Positions 25,362 through 34,454 of a stretch of 58,956 nt of DNA are shown piece after piece. The DNA lies in NCBI GenBank assembly GCA_024641705.1, contig JAHECO010000021.1, forward strand, positions 1 to 58,956, given 5' to 3'. The stretch comes from Candidatus Kryptoniota bacterium (GTDB lineage Bacteria; Bacteroidota; Ignavibacteria; Kryptoniales; JAKASW01). The notes beneath the pieces were generated by a model. That model ran no database searches and was not told where the DNA came from. It worked only from the letters and a program-made list of their open reading frames with translations. Made by a program: the position numbers and the translations under genes. Position 1 is the first letter of the stretch, and each line of letters begins with the position of its first letter.

Positions 25362-26057
25362 TCAGCCAATCTCGATATCAAGAGATGCAACGCGCTCCGA
25401 CGCAATACGTTGCGACACAACATTTTGTGTCGCGACTAGAAGTTCCGCGTGAAGCTTATCGCCTGGATTGAGCTTCGCAACACCCTCAGGTGTCCCCGTG
25501 AAGATGAGGTCGCCCCTCTCAAGGGTGAAGAGCCGGGATATGTACGCGACGACTTCCTCGATCTTGTAGATTGTGTTCGTGTAGCTCCCGTGCTGCCGAG
25601 GTTTGCCGTTCACTTTGAGATCCAGCTCGAGCGAATTGAAATCCACGCCGTCGACGGGAACCGCATCCGAGATCGGGGCAGAACCGTCGAATCCCTTTGA
25701 GATAAGCCACGGTTTTCCGGCATCCTTCAGCTTGTTCTGCACGTCGCGAAGGGTAAGGTCAAATCCGATTCCCATCGCCGCTATATACGAGCGCGCCTTC
25801 TCCTTACTGATGTTCTTACCTTCCTTGCCGATAACGAAGAAGATTTCGGTCTCATGATGGAAGTCTTTCGTCATCGCAGGGATGCTGACCCTCCCGCCGG
25901 AATGCACGATTGCGCTGGAGGGCTTCATGAATATCATAGGTTCTTCGGGGACTTCGGAATTAAGTTCAGCCGCATGTTTAGCGTAATTTCTGCCGAGGCA
26001 AAATATCGAAGGTACGACCACGTCTTCGTTTGACGCGGTGAGATGCACGGTTTTCAT
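25362..26057 (-). CDS. Fumarylacetoacetate hydrolase family protein
   Basis: A 231-residue FAH-fold enzyme (acylpyruvate hydrolase/oxaloacetate decarboxylase-like): 'CLGRNYAKHAAEL', 'PMIFMKPSSAIV', metal ligands in 'DFHHETEIFFVIGKEGK' and 'GFDLTLRDVQNKLKDAGKPW', and 'LIFTGTPEGVAKLNPGD'. Exact substrate cannot be told. Near the C-terminus about 15 residues (TQNVVSQRIASERVA) separate the usual penultimate strand from the final 'SLDIEIG'; they are encoded by palindromic DNA (25378-25440) and look like an insertion. It heads the operon ParA-M23-channel-cNMP, only 2 nt from parA. Confidence 0.88.
   Translation of the reverse strand: MKTVHLTASNEDVVVPSIFCLGRNYAKHAAELNSEVPEEPMIFMKPSSAIVHSGGRVSIPAMTKDFHHETEIFFVIGKEGKNISKEKARSYIAAMGIGFDLTLRDVQNKLKDAGKPWLISKGFDGSAPISDAVPVDGVDFNSLELDLKVNGKPRQHGSYTNTIYKIEEVVAYISRLFTLERGDLIFTGTPEGVAKLNPGDKLHAELLVATQNVVSQRIASERVASLDIEIG
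25378..25440. repeat. Palindromic element in the 3' end of the FAH gene
   Basis: GCGACACAA and TTGTGTCGC form a 9-bp stem with a 3-nt loop near 25410-25432, and GCAACG / CGTTGC (about 25388-25412) forms a second nested stem. The DNA is inside the coding frame and gives the extra residues before the final strand of the protein. Confidence 0.55.
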
Positions 26058-26127
26058 GAACTGAATATAAAGGTAGGTGCGGTTTTATTCAAGAATGGGG
26101 TAGTAACTCAGCTTGGGATCGGGATGC

Positions 26128-26772
26128 TTACCAGGTGGGCGGCTTGGCCAAGGTTGTACCGTCGGTCAGCGTGAACGGATCAGGAAATTGGTGGCCAGTA
26201 TAGACGGCGGCTTTGATCTTAGCGGAGCCCGGACAGAGTTGCGCTAATTCCTTGTTCTTCCGTTTGTAGGGGAAAAGCATTCGGAAGCCAACATGAGGAT
26301 ATAGTATACGAGCTGTTCGTATCGCTGGGGCAATATCTGTGTCGCCAGTGACTACCACAATAGTATCGCACTTGCCGCGCACACAAAGCTCAAGTATCTT
26401 TATGGCCAGCGCTACATCCGTTTCTTTTTCTTCGTGATGTGTGGTGTACTTTTTGCAGTTACGACAATAGACCTGCTTTTCCTTGAATCGCGCCAATTCC
26501 ACAATGACACCCGTCGACTGAATGCAAGAAATAAAGGTCTGATGCCGTGCTACTACACCAGGATTATTGGGTTCGCAATGGGTAGCCAATGCTGAAAAGT
26601 AAAATATCTCTTCAAGCGCGTGATCCTTCCCCCATATTTGGAGGTACGATTCACATAAGGATTTAATATTCAGCCACTTTGTCGTCGCACCTGCAAGGTC
26701 TATGCTTGCATCGACCACAGAGTGATACAGGTTAAACCCGTCAATTAGATATGTGGTTCTATTAGTACCCAT
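26128..26772 (-). CDS. NYN-domain (LabA/DUF88-type) nuclease
   Basis: A 214-residue protein of the PIN-like NYN family, predicted metal-dependent RNases. Acidic residues are in place: 'TTYLIDGFNLYHSV', 'KETDVALAIKILEL' and 'IVVVTGDTDIAPAI'. A probable small zinc site is in 'YCRNCKKYTTHHEE'. I start at ATG 26772 (MGTNRTTYLIDG); the 13 codons before it read through the leader hairpin. The Shine-Dalgarno GGGGGA lies inside a terminator-like hairpin (next entry). A transposase remnant lies just upstream, so the gene may be laterally acquired. Confidence 0.88.
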   Translation of the reverse strand: MGTNRTTYLIDGFNLYHSVVDASIDLAGATTKWLNIKSLCESYLQIWGKDHALEEIFYFSALATHCEPNNPGVVARHQTFISCIQSTGVIVELARFKEKQVYCRNCKKYTTHHEEKETDVALAIKILELCVRGKCDTIVVVTGDTDIAPAIRTARILYPHVGFRMLFPYKRKNKELAQLCPGSAKIKAAVYTGHQFPDPFTLTDGTTLAKPPTW

Positions 26773-26830
26773 AAAAAAATCCCCCAGACCGTAGCCTGGG
26801 GGGGGCTGCATCTGCTATATGCAGATGCAG
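26773..26830 (-). promoter_or_regulatory. Double-hairpin leader of the NYN gene, SD in a terminator-like stem
   Basis: On the minus strand, first a perfect 10-bp hairpin (arms 26821-26830 and 26806-26815, loop of 5), then a CCCCCAG/CTGGGGG hairpin (arms 26796-26802 and 26781-26787), then seven Ts (26773-26779) running directly into the ATG. The second hairpin plus T run has the form of an intrinsic terminator, and its 3' arm is the only Shine-Dalgarno-like sequence. This suggests control by RNA folding, perhaps by the nuclease itself (inference). Confidence 0.6.
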
Positions 26831-26906
26831 GGATGAGACTCATGCATTATATAAATAATTAGCTAATAATTGTCAAGTGAATTCTTGCAATTCTAATTGT
26901 ACTTGA

Positions 26907-27038
26907 TTATATATCGGTCAATTTTGCCAAATCTTCAGTTATCCAAAACTTCTTAGTGATCCCCGCCGCCATTGCTGGAGTTATTCTGAGGCTCTTGTGA
27001 ATTCTAACGAAATTGTAATACACAAAACGGGTAATGTC
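26907..27038 (-). pseudogene. C-terminal remnant of an IS1-like transposase
   Basis: The minus strand of 27038-26907 reads DITRFVYYNFVRIHKSLR and then ITPAMAAGITKKFWITEDL, ending at TAA 26907-26909. 'YNF.R.H..LR.TPAM.AGI...W' is the C-terminal end of the widespread IS1-type transposases in environmental bacteria. An in-frame TGA lies just upstream and no rest of the element is visible, so only the last ~43 codons survive. This is the only content I see in the gap 26831-27145. Confidence 0.7.
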
Positions 27039-27145
27039 TCAATTTCACACTTAACATTACCGAATTGGGACCTCGTAAACCTGACGCGGCCTTCACAGTT
27101 CAGACGTCAACGCGGTCGCCTCACGCCCGGATGATACGCCCCCAG

Positions 27146-28279
27146 TTATGCCGTCAGGACCTTCTTGTAGCACCTGCGTCTCTTGTGCTGTCGCCTGTCG
27201 AAAAACTTCCATTGCGCCTGGACCCGGACGTTGTCCTGCAGCTCGCGGTTCGTCTCGACTTTCTCTATCTTGTTCTCCACAAACACCCTGTTCACCTCGT
27301 GTATCAGGATTGCGTTCACCCCCTTGCTCTGCATGTCCGGACGGACGGCGGTCAGGTAGAGGTCGGCTTTCTTGTTGTTCTTCATCGCCTTGAGTAACGG
27401 GATAAATCCGAACGGGAAGAGACGTCCCCTGTTCTTCTGCAGTGCCTCCGACAACGAGGGCATCGTAATTCCGAACGCAGCAACCCTGCCGTTGCTGTCG
27501 AGCACTACCGGCACGTACTCCGGCTTGATGAAGCCGAAGTATTGCTTGACGTACATATCGATCTGCCTGTCGGACAGCGCGACGAAGCCGTAGAGGTCTT
27601 TGTACGCTTCGTTGAGAACGTAGAAGATCTCCTTTGCATATGGCAGCATCTCCTTGGCCTTCCTGGCCTTCAGCAGACTGAGGTTATACCTTCTCATCGC
27701 GATTTCCGCGACTCTCTGCACTTCCTCGTTGATTTCCTTCGGCGCCGTGACCTCGTACTCCACCCAGTCGGCGTCCTTGACGTATCCGGCCCTCTCGATA
27801 TGCACAGGGTAATAGGGGTAGTTGTACAGCGCACCGAGAGTGCTCACTTCCTCGAACCCCTCGACCAGCGCGCCTTCCCCGTCCATGTCCGTGAAACCGA
27901 GCGGCCCATGCACGGATCCCATCCCGTTTTGCACGGCCCATTCTTCGACCTGGCGAAGAAGCTGCTCCGACACCTCGCTATCGTCGATGAAGTCGAACCA
28001 GCCGAACCTCGCCGACTTCGTGTTCCATCTCTCGTTGCATTTCCTGTTGATTATCCCCGCGATACGGCCCACGATCTTTCCGTTGTCATGAGCCAGCCAG
28101 TAGGCGGCATCGCAGAAATCGAAGGCGGGGTTCTTGTCCTTTCGCAGCGACTTCATCTCGTCACCGCGCAGAGGAGGCACCCAATACTTGTTGCCTTCAT
28201 ATAAAGAATACTGAAACGAGACGAACCTTTTCAGCTCGCGGTTCGACTCAATTCGTTCGATTTGCATATCACGATCCAT
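27146..28279 (-). CDS. GNAT-fold acyltransferase-like protein (YghO type)
   Basis: A 377-residue protein with 'FVSFQYSLYEGNKYWVPPLRGDEMKSL', 'ARFGWFDFIDDSEVSEQLL', 'VHGPLGFTDMDGEGALVEGF' and 'LYLTAVRPDMQSKGVNAILIHEV', a set typical of the YghO-like family annotated as N-acetyltransferases. Substrate unknown. Start: ATG 28279 is listed, but ATG 28267 (MQIERIES) is better spaced from AAAGGATGG. No operon partner is evident. Confidence 0.8.
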   Translation of the reverse strand: MDRDMQIERIESNRELKRFVSFQYSLYEGNKYWVPPLRGDEMKSLRKDKNPAFDFCDAAYWLAHDNGKIVGRIAGIINRKCNERWNTKSARFGWFDFIDDSEVSEQLLRQVEEWAVQNGMGSVHGPLGFTDMDGEGALVEGFEEVSTLGALYNYPYYPVHIERAGYVKDADWVEYEVTAPKEINEEVQRVAEIAMRRYNLSLLKARKAKEMLPYAKEIFYVLNEAYKDLYGFVALSDRQIDMYVKQYFGFIKPEYVPVVLDSNGRVAAFGITMPSLSEALQKNRGRLFPFGFIPLLKAMKNNKKADLYLTAVRPDMQSKGVNAILIHEVNRVFVENKIEKVETNRELQDNVRVQAQWKFFDRRQHKRRRCYKKVLTA

Positions 28280-28426
28280 CCTTTCATTTCAACCGATAGA
28301 GCCCCGGAATTGCAACATACCGGGGGTTAGTTTTCACAGCCGGCCCGATCCGGTGCAATTCATCTTCAGATTCCCTTCCAGGTGCATCAATCGCTGCACA
28401 GCCTGCAATCCTCTGCAGGATTCCTT

Positions 28427-30424
28427 CTACTCTTTCGCCCTCATCGAATCCCACACAGCGTAGCCGCAGAGGAGGACGAACATTACAAGTCCCATTATTT
28501 CGCCGCCCGTCGATTCCGCCCAGCCGGCGTTGAACCAGCCGTTGTAACCGAACGACCATTGCTGGTCTATGAATTTCAGGAACGCGTTGACAACGCCGAG
28601 GAGCGCGCCGCCCGCGATGAAGCCCGACGCGATCAGCGTCCCGCGGTGTAGTCTTGCGTTGTTCAGCTTCTCGTTCTTACTTCTCGTCGAAACGAACCAG
28701 GCAATCGCCCCGCCGATAAGGAGAGGCGTGTTCAGCTCCTGAGGGATGTACATTCCCAGCGCGAAGGCGAGCGGCGGGACCTTCAGCACCAGGAGAAGCA
28801 GCGCGATGACGCCGCCGACGGCATACAGCATCCACGGAGTCTGCGCGTTCGACATGAGCGGCTTGATTACAGCCGCCATCGCATTCGCCTGCGGCGCGAC
28901 AAGCCCCTGCGGGCCCGTGAAGCCGTACGCCTTGTTCAGTACCAGAATGACTCCGCCGACCGTCGCCGCGGACACGAGCACACCGAGGAACTTCCATGTC
29001 TCCTGCTTCTTCGGGGTCGAGCCAAGCCAGTAGCCGATCTTGAGATCGGTGATGAAGGATCCCGCGACGGAGAGAGCGGTGCACACGACTCCACCGATTA
29101 TCATCGCGCTCAGCATCCCGGATTTTCCCGTCAGCCCGATCTCGACAAGGACAACGGAGGAGAGTATAAGCGTCATGAGTGTCATGCCCGAAACCGGGTT
29201 CGTTCCAACGATTGCTATTGCGTTCGCCGCGACTGTCGTAAACAGGAAGGAGATAATGACGACCACAAGCAAGGCAACAACAGCCTGGTAAAGCGACGGG
29301 ACCACTCCGACGGCGAAGAAAGCGAATACCCCGATCGCCGTCAGAAGGACCAGCATAACGACCCAGAGCATCTTGATGTCTGTTTGCGTCCTGACAGCCT
29401 GTTCTCCTTCGCCCGATTTCCTGCGCGCGATTTCAACGTAGGCAAGCTTGAACGCGCCCGCGATGATCCTCCATGAACGGACGATCCCGATTATCCCCGC
29501 CATGGCGATCCCGCCGATGCCGATCGGCCTCACATAGTTGCGGAAGATATCTCCCGGACTCATCTGCGAAATGAGCGCCGTGACTCCGGCTCCAAGCGGG
29601 GTCGTAAGGTTCCGGCCGATTTCATGGACGAGCGGTACAAACACGAACCAGGAAAGGAATGAACCGGCAACAATTATGGCGGAGTATCTCAGTCCAATGA
29701 TATATCCGAGTCCAAGTATCATGGCCGAGACGTCTATTTTCAGAACCATCTTGAACTTGTCCGACAGGATCTCCCCCCACGAGATTATGCGCGAGGTGAC
29801 GACCTCCGACCACAGGCCGAAAGCGCTGAAGGTAAAGTCGAACGCTCCACCGATGAGCCCGCTGATCACAAGCACCAGCGCTTCCTTCCCGCCCTTCTCA
29901 CCGGTGACGAGAATCTCCGTCGTGGCGGTCCCTTCCGGAAAAGGAAGCTTTCCGTGCATGTCCTTGACGAAATACTTCCTGAAGGGTATGAGGAAAAGTA
30001 TGCCGATGAACCCGCCGAGTGCGGACGCGATGAACATGTGGAAATAGCTCGCCGGGAGGGCGAGTATGTACAAGGCCGGTATAGTGAAGATCGCGCCCGC
30101 GACCACGCTTCCGGACGCAGAGCCGATCGACTGGATAATCACGTTTTGTCCGAGACCGTTCGGCTTCTTCGCCAGTCCGGTCACTCCGACCGCGAGTATC
30201 GCGATCGGTATCGCCGCCTCGAAGACCTGGCCGATCTTGAGGCCGGAATATGCCGCGGCAGCGGAGAAGAGAACCGCCATGACGAGCCCCCAGATGACGG
30301 ACCAGGGAGTAATTTCCGGGTAGACTCTTCCCGGCGACATTATAGGTTGGTACTCTTCGCCTTCCTTCAGTTCCTTGAACGCGTTCTCAGGAAGCCCGGT
30401 TAAGACAGTTTCATCCCGCTCCAT
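28427..30424 (-). CDS. OPT family oligopeptide transporter
   Basis: A 665-residue integral membrane protein of the OPT superfamily, which takes up peptides or metal chelates by cation symport. Visible are 'AYSGLKIGQVFEAAIPIAIL', 'GQNVIIQSIGSASGSVVAGAIFTIPAL', 'LPFPEGTATTEILVTGEKGG', and many helices to the C-terminus. ATG 30424 follows a very good AGAAGGAGA. pepT lies upstream on the same strand, so uptake and cleavage of small peptides may be coupled (inference; a 129-bp gap separates them). Confidence 0.93.
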   Translation of the reverse strand: MERDETVLTGLPENAFKELKEGEEYQPIMSPGRVYPEITPWSVIWGLVMAVLFSAAAAYSGLKIGQVFEAAIPIAILAVGVTGLAKKPNGLGQNVIIQSIGSASGSVVAGAIFTIPALYILALPASYFHMFIASALGGFIGILFLIPFRKYFVKDMHGKLPFPEGTATTEILVTGEKGGKEALVLVISGLIGGAFDFTFSAFGLWSEVVTSRIISWGEILSDKFKMVLKIDVSAMILGLGYIIGLRYSAIIVAGSFLSWFVFVPLVHEIGRNLTTPLGAGVTALISQMSPGDIFRNYVRPIGIGGIAMAGIIGIVRSWRIIAGAFKLAYVEIARRKSGEGEQAVRTQTDIKMLWVVMLVLLTAIGVFAFFAVGVVPSLYQAVVALLVVVIISFLFTTVAANAIAIVGTNPVSGMTLMTLILSSVVLVEIGLTGKSGMLSAMIIGGVVCTALSVAGSFITDLKIGYWLGSTPKKQETWKFLGVLVSAATVGGVILVLNKAYGFTGPQGLVAPQANAMAAVIKPLMSNAQTPWMLYAVGGVIALLLLVLKVPPLAFALGMYIPQELNTPLLIGGAIAWFVSTRSKNEKLNNARLHRGTLIASGFIAGGALLGVVNAFLKFIDQQWSFGYNGWFNAGWAESTGGEIMGLVMFVLLCGYAVWDSMRAKE

Positions 30425-30553
30425 TGAATCTCCTTCTACGTGGTGAGGTTGCGATCAGTGTCTGACATCTATTTATAATGTCCGGATATCATCCTGAGCC
30501 GCGACACGGAGGGGCACGTTATTCCCCGCCTTCGCGATTCCACGATTGACGGA

Positions 30554-31792
30554 TCACTTGCTCTTTTCCACCCAGATCTGGAGCGTATTCAATACGGTCT
30601 CGACTGCTTTCTGCATCCCCCAGACGTTCACCCATTCCATGCGGCCGTGGAAGTTCGCGCCGCCGGTAAAGATGTTCGGAGTCGGAAGCCCCATTTCAGT
30701 GAGCCTCGAGCCGTCTGTTCCCCCGCGGATGGGCTTCCATTCTGCTTCGAGTCCCGCTCTCTTCGCCCCCTCTAACAGGTAGTCCGCGACGCGCGTGTCC
30801 TTCTCAACTCCCTCGCGCATGTTGCGATACTGCTCGGTCACCTTCACGTCTATCTTCGCCTTCGGAAACATCGCCTGTACTTCCGGCACCACTTTGTCTA
30901 CAATTTCCTTCAGCTTGTCGAGTCCCTCGGTCTTGAAATCCCTGAAGAGAATTTTCACCGAGGACTTCCCGACTCCTCCCTCGAGAACGCAGGGGTGAAT
31001 GTACGGCTCGTAGCCGTCGGTCGTCTCAGGTGAAATATCTTTCGGGAGACGGGAAATTATTTCGGAAATTACCCGCACGGAGTTCACCATGACATTCTTC
31101 GCCGTGCCGGGATGAATGTCGCGGCCTTCAACCGTGATCAGGCAGGAGTTCGCGCTGAATGTCTCCTTGTTGAGTTCGCCCGGCGTATCTCCATCGACGG
31201 TGTAGGCAAACTGTGCTCCGAATTTCTTGATGTCGAAAAATTTCGTTCCTGCCCCGACTTCTTCATCCGGCGTAAAACCTATTTTGACTTCGCCGTGCGG
31301 GATCTTCGGGTTGATCATCAGCTCCTGCACTGCCGTCATAACTGCGGCGACTCCCGCCTTGTCGTCGGCGCCGAGAAGCGTAGTTCCGTCGGTCGTCACG
31401 ATGGCCTTTCCCAGGGCAAGTTTGAGAGAGGGGTTCTCCGATTCTTTTATGACAATGCTCGGGTCCCCCGGGAGTACGATGTCGCCTCCTTTGTACTCAT
31501 TTATCACCTGCGGCTTAACATTCGCGCCGGTCACTTCGGGTGAAGTGTCGACGTGCGCGATGAGTCCGACGACGGGGACCGGCTTGTTCACGTTCGACGG
31601 AATGGTCGCCATCACGTAGCCGTACTCATCCATCGCGACCTGCGGAACGCCGAGATCTTTCAGCTCCTTCGCAAGAAACTTCAGGAGATCGAGCTGCTTC
31701 GCGGTGCTGGGGTAAGACTCAGAATCTTCTTTAGACTGGGTGTCGATAACGACATAGCGGAGAAATCTCTGGAGAACTGTCTCGGCTGGCAT
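30554..31792 (-). CDS. pepT: Peptidase T (tripeptide aminopeptidase)
   Basis: A 412-residue M20B zinc peptidase that releases the N-terminal residue from tripeptides in the cytoplasm. Ligand motifs: 'VGLIAHVDTSPEVTG', 'LLGADDKAGVAAVM', 'GFTPDEEVGAG', 'YTVDGDTPGEL', and 'PIRGGTDGSRLTEMGLPTPNIF'. I start at ATG 31792 (MPAETVLQRFLRYV), which has GAGAGG; the 42 codons upstream lack protein character. Normal length. Precedes the OPT transporter. Confidence 0.95.
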   Translation of the reverse strand: MPAETVLQRFLRYVVIDTQSKEDSESYPSTAKQLDLLKFLAKELKDLGVPQVAMDEYGYVMATIPSNVNKPVPVVGLIAHVDTSPEVTGANVKPQVINEYKGGDIVLPGDPSIVIKESENPSLKLALGKAIVTTDGTTLLGADDKAGVAAVMTAVQELMINPKIPHGEVKIGFTPDEEVGAGTKFFDIKKFGAQFAYTVDGDTPGELNKETFSANSCLITVEGRDIHPGTAKNVMVNSVRVISEIISRLPKDISPETTDGYEPYIHPCVLEGGVGKSSVKILFRDFKTEGLDKLKEIVDKVVPEVQAMFPKAKIDVKVTEQYRNMREGVEKDTRVADYLLEGAKRAGLEAEWKPIRGGTDGSRLTEMGLPTPNIFTGGANFHGRMEWVNVWGMQKAVETVLNTLQIWVEKSK

Positions 31793-31985
31793 GTTAACCT
31801 CTCGATAATGATTTGAACCGGCGGGAAGGCGGGATGTGCGATTCTCGTCGCGGAGCGGAGTTGCAACTGTGGTGTCGGGTCGTAAGCACGGCTCTAGCCC
31901 TGATTCATGGTCTGGCAAGAAGATACCGAGGCCGCCTTACAAATTCAATGAGAGAAGACTTGCTTCATCCCGACGGCACTATTCC

Positions 31986-34259
31986 TTACTTCACCACGAT
32001 CTCGTCTATGAACAGCCATGCCTTCCCTCCCGCACCGATGTGCCAGTCGGGACAGACCTTCCGTGAGATAGCGTCGACCTTTACGTAACGAGCCTTGACC
32101 GCAGGGAAACTGACGTTGAAAGGAGTCACGAAAGCACCTCCGGTAGTATCCGGCACCGGATCGGGGAGCTCTCCAACTTGCGTGAAATTCTTTCCGTCGG
32201 TGGATACGGAAAACTTCACTTCGAGCGGAAGCCAAATCCACGCATACCATTGCTGCAGGAAAGATGTCTTTATCTCGTGGACCGGCTTGACGGACTGCAG
32301 GTCGACGACAGCTTCACAGTTGTCCCCCTGGAAGCCGAGCCAGTTGCAGTGATAGTCGGCCGGGCCGTGGAAGCCGTTCGTGAGAGCCGAGCCGCCGCCG
32401 ACCGGATATTGATCGCTGTATTGAGTCAGCACCTTCACCGGTTTGCCGAACGCGAGATTACCTCTCACGCTCACATGAAGAAGCTGCTCTACCGATTTTT
32501 TGTACTCTTCCGGAGACGTGCCGTGCTCTTCGAGGCGCTGCATGCCCGCCTTCTCCGCTTCAGCGACGAACGAATCCAGCAGTTTCCTCATCGACTTGCG
32601 CACGGTCCAGTTCTTACCGTTCTTGTTGAAGTAAGACAATTCCGGTGAAACGTCGTGTATCGAGATATCCAGGATCGCGAATTCGAGCGGGAGCCGTGCT
32701 CGCTTTACGCGCTTGAGAACGTCGGCGTGATTCGCGACCGCGCGTTCAGCCTGGTCGAACAGCCGCGAGTATTTCCTGATCAATGCCGGCGTGAGGTAAC
32801 TATTGATCTGGTCGTAGGGATAGCTGTAGATACCAAGTTCCTTCCCGGATTTCGCCAGAGCGTCCTCCATCGTGTTGATATATTTCCGGATGTAAGGAGC
32901 CGCCGCGCCGTAATAACCGTGGAGGAAATCGTTCATCACCGAGTCGATGTTGATGTCCGGATTCCATAGAAGTTTCGCGATAAGATAGGTACGCAGCGCG
33001 CCGAACTCGCCGACGTTCGCACCGCATCCCTGTTCGAAAATCATCCTTATGCCGTTCTTCCTGAAGAACCGGATGTTCGGCTGCAACACACGGAAATTCG
33101 GAAACGGGCTTATGAGATTGCGGAAGTCGACGACATAATCCCACATGATAATGTTGTGAGTGAGCCTGCCCCAATCTTCCACGTCTTTCCTGAATGAAGC
33201 GCTCCGCGGATCCGTGGCGATCGGCTCGCTGCGGTTGCATTCGATGGAGCAGAGCATGATGTTGACGTTCGGCGCCGGCTTGATGTGCGTGGGGGCAGCA
33301 CGCGTGTACTGGTACGCGAGTGTCGAGATTATCTTGCCGGGGAACTGCTCCGCGACATGATTGACGAAGTTGATCACCGTTCCGGAGCTCCCGCCGAATT
33401 TCTCGTTCAAAGCCCTGCACGAATCGCACTGGCACTCGTTGAAGTTGTCGTTTTGCGAGACCGACCAGTATTTCGCCGCAGGCTGTTTCGCCATCATAGC
33501 CCGGAGGTTCTTCACAAGCGTATCCAGCACGTTGGGGTTCGAAAGACAGAGCTGGCCCGATGGAATCCGCCGGCCTCCCTGCTCCGTGAAATATTCCGGA
33601 TGGCTGGCGAAGTATTCCGACGCCGGAACGAGCTTGTCAAAAGTGTGAACCCACATTCCCCATTCTTTCCGCTGGTCCGACAGAGAATACAGCTTCTGCC
33701 AGTCGCTGTAGCCGCGGTCCATCGCGTTGAGATAGTGTACTTCGCGCCATCGGAAGAACGGATTATAAAGGACATGCAGCTCCGGCAGAACGATATTCCG
33801 CGAATGCGGTACGACGGTCACGGTCGCACTGTATTTACGGCAGCCGAGGTAATCCTCGAGAAGTGAATAGATTCCGTAGAGGGTTCCCTTCCTGGCGCCG
33901 CCGCATATGACGAGTTTCTGACCGTCGGTTCGAAGGAGATACCCGTCTGCTTCGAGCGAATCGAGCGTCTTCGCGGAAATGATCCTCTGTGTTTCCTGTG
34001 TTCTTCCGACGAGGATCTCATGTTCATAAGAAGCAGGTTCGCGCTCGATGGGGAGGACTGCGCCGCTTATCTGCCTGAAGTATGACTGGAGCTCCGACGC
34101 CGCGTGCTGCTCGACGGAGTCCGCGTCAGCCGATATCACGATGTGGTAATCACTTTTTCCGTCGACGACTATGCGGGTTTTCTCTCCGGCGGCAGACTTT
34201 CCAAATGCGGACGACAAAATCGTGAAGGTGAGGCCGAGGAATAGCAGCAGCTTAGTCAT
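31986..34259 (-). CDS. DUF4838 protein with C-terminal discoidin-like domain
   Basis: A 757-residue exported protein (signal peptide 'LLLFLGLTFTILSSAFG'). The N-terminal part (about 25-140) resembles the GH67/GH20-type accessory domain ('ADADSVEQHAASELQSYFRQISGAVLPI'); the central part is the DUF4838 barrel ('FRWREVHYLNAMDRGYSDW', 'YWSVSQNDNFNECQCDSCRALNE', 'IISTLAYQYTRAAP'), and the end (about 620-757) is a F5/8 type C-like carbohydrate-binding domain ('VKFSVSTDGKNFTQVGEL', 'VKARYVKVDAIS'). Likely a glycoside hydrolase-related enzyme on complex glycans; activity not proven for the family. ATG 34259 follows AGGAGA. Confidence 0.85.
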   Translation of the reverse strand: MTKLLLFLGLTFTILSSAFGKSAAGEKTRIVVDGKSDYHIVISADADSVEQHAASELQSYFRQISGAVLPIEREPASYEHEILVGRTQETQRIISAKTLDSLEADGYLLRTDGQKLVICGGARKGTLYGIYSLLEDYLGCRKYSATVTVVPHSRNIVLPELHVLYNPFFRWREVHYLNAMDRGYSDWQKLYSLSDQRKEWGMWVHTFDKLVPASEYFASHPEYFTEQGGRRIPSGQLCLSNPNVLDTLVKNLRAMMAKQPAAKYWSVSQNDNFNECQCDSCRALNEKFGGSSGTVINFVNHVAEQFPGKIISTLAYQYTRAAPTHIKPAPNVNIMLCSIECNRSEPIATDPRSASFRKDVEDWGRLTHNIIMWDYVVDFRNLISPFPNFRVLQPNIRFFRKNGIRMIFEQGCGANVGEFGALRTYLIAKLLWNPDINIDSVMNDFLHGYYGAAAPYIRKYINTMEDALAKSGKELGIYSYPYDQINSYLTPALIRKYSRLFDQAERAVANHADVLKRVKRARLPLEFAILDISIHDVSPELSYFNKNGKNWTVRKSMRKLLDSFVAEAEKAGMQRLEEHGTSPEEYKKSVEQLLHVSVRGNLAFGKPVKVLTQYSDQYPVGGGSALTNGFHGPADYHCNWLGFQGDNCEAVVDLQSVKPVHEIKTSFLQQWYAWIWLPLEVKFSVSTDGKNFTQVGELPDPVPDTTGGAFVTPFNVSFPAVKARYVKVDAISRKVCPDWHIGAGGKAWLFIDEIVVK

Positions 34260-34454
34260 GAGGCATCTCCTGTTTGCGGATTGAACAAGGTCCGGCGCGA
34301 GTATAGCGGGTCCTGTAACATGTGAAGCTAAGCAGCCGGTATCGGAGATACAAGAGGAGTGTGTCGGTTTGAGAATTGGACCGGGGGTTTGCTTCGAAGG
34401 AACTCTGGGCAGGAGTGGTCCCGGCGAACACGCCGGGAAGGGACCAGACCGTTT

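Noticed and set aside
28284-28559. 91-codon minus-strand ORF between the GNAT and OPT genes
   Set aside because: Mostly overlaps the OPT gene in another frame.
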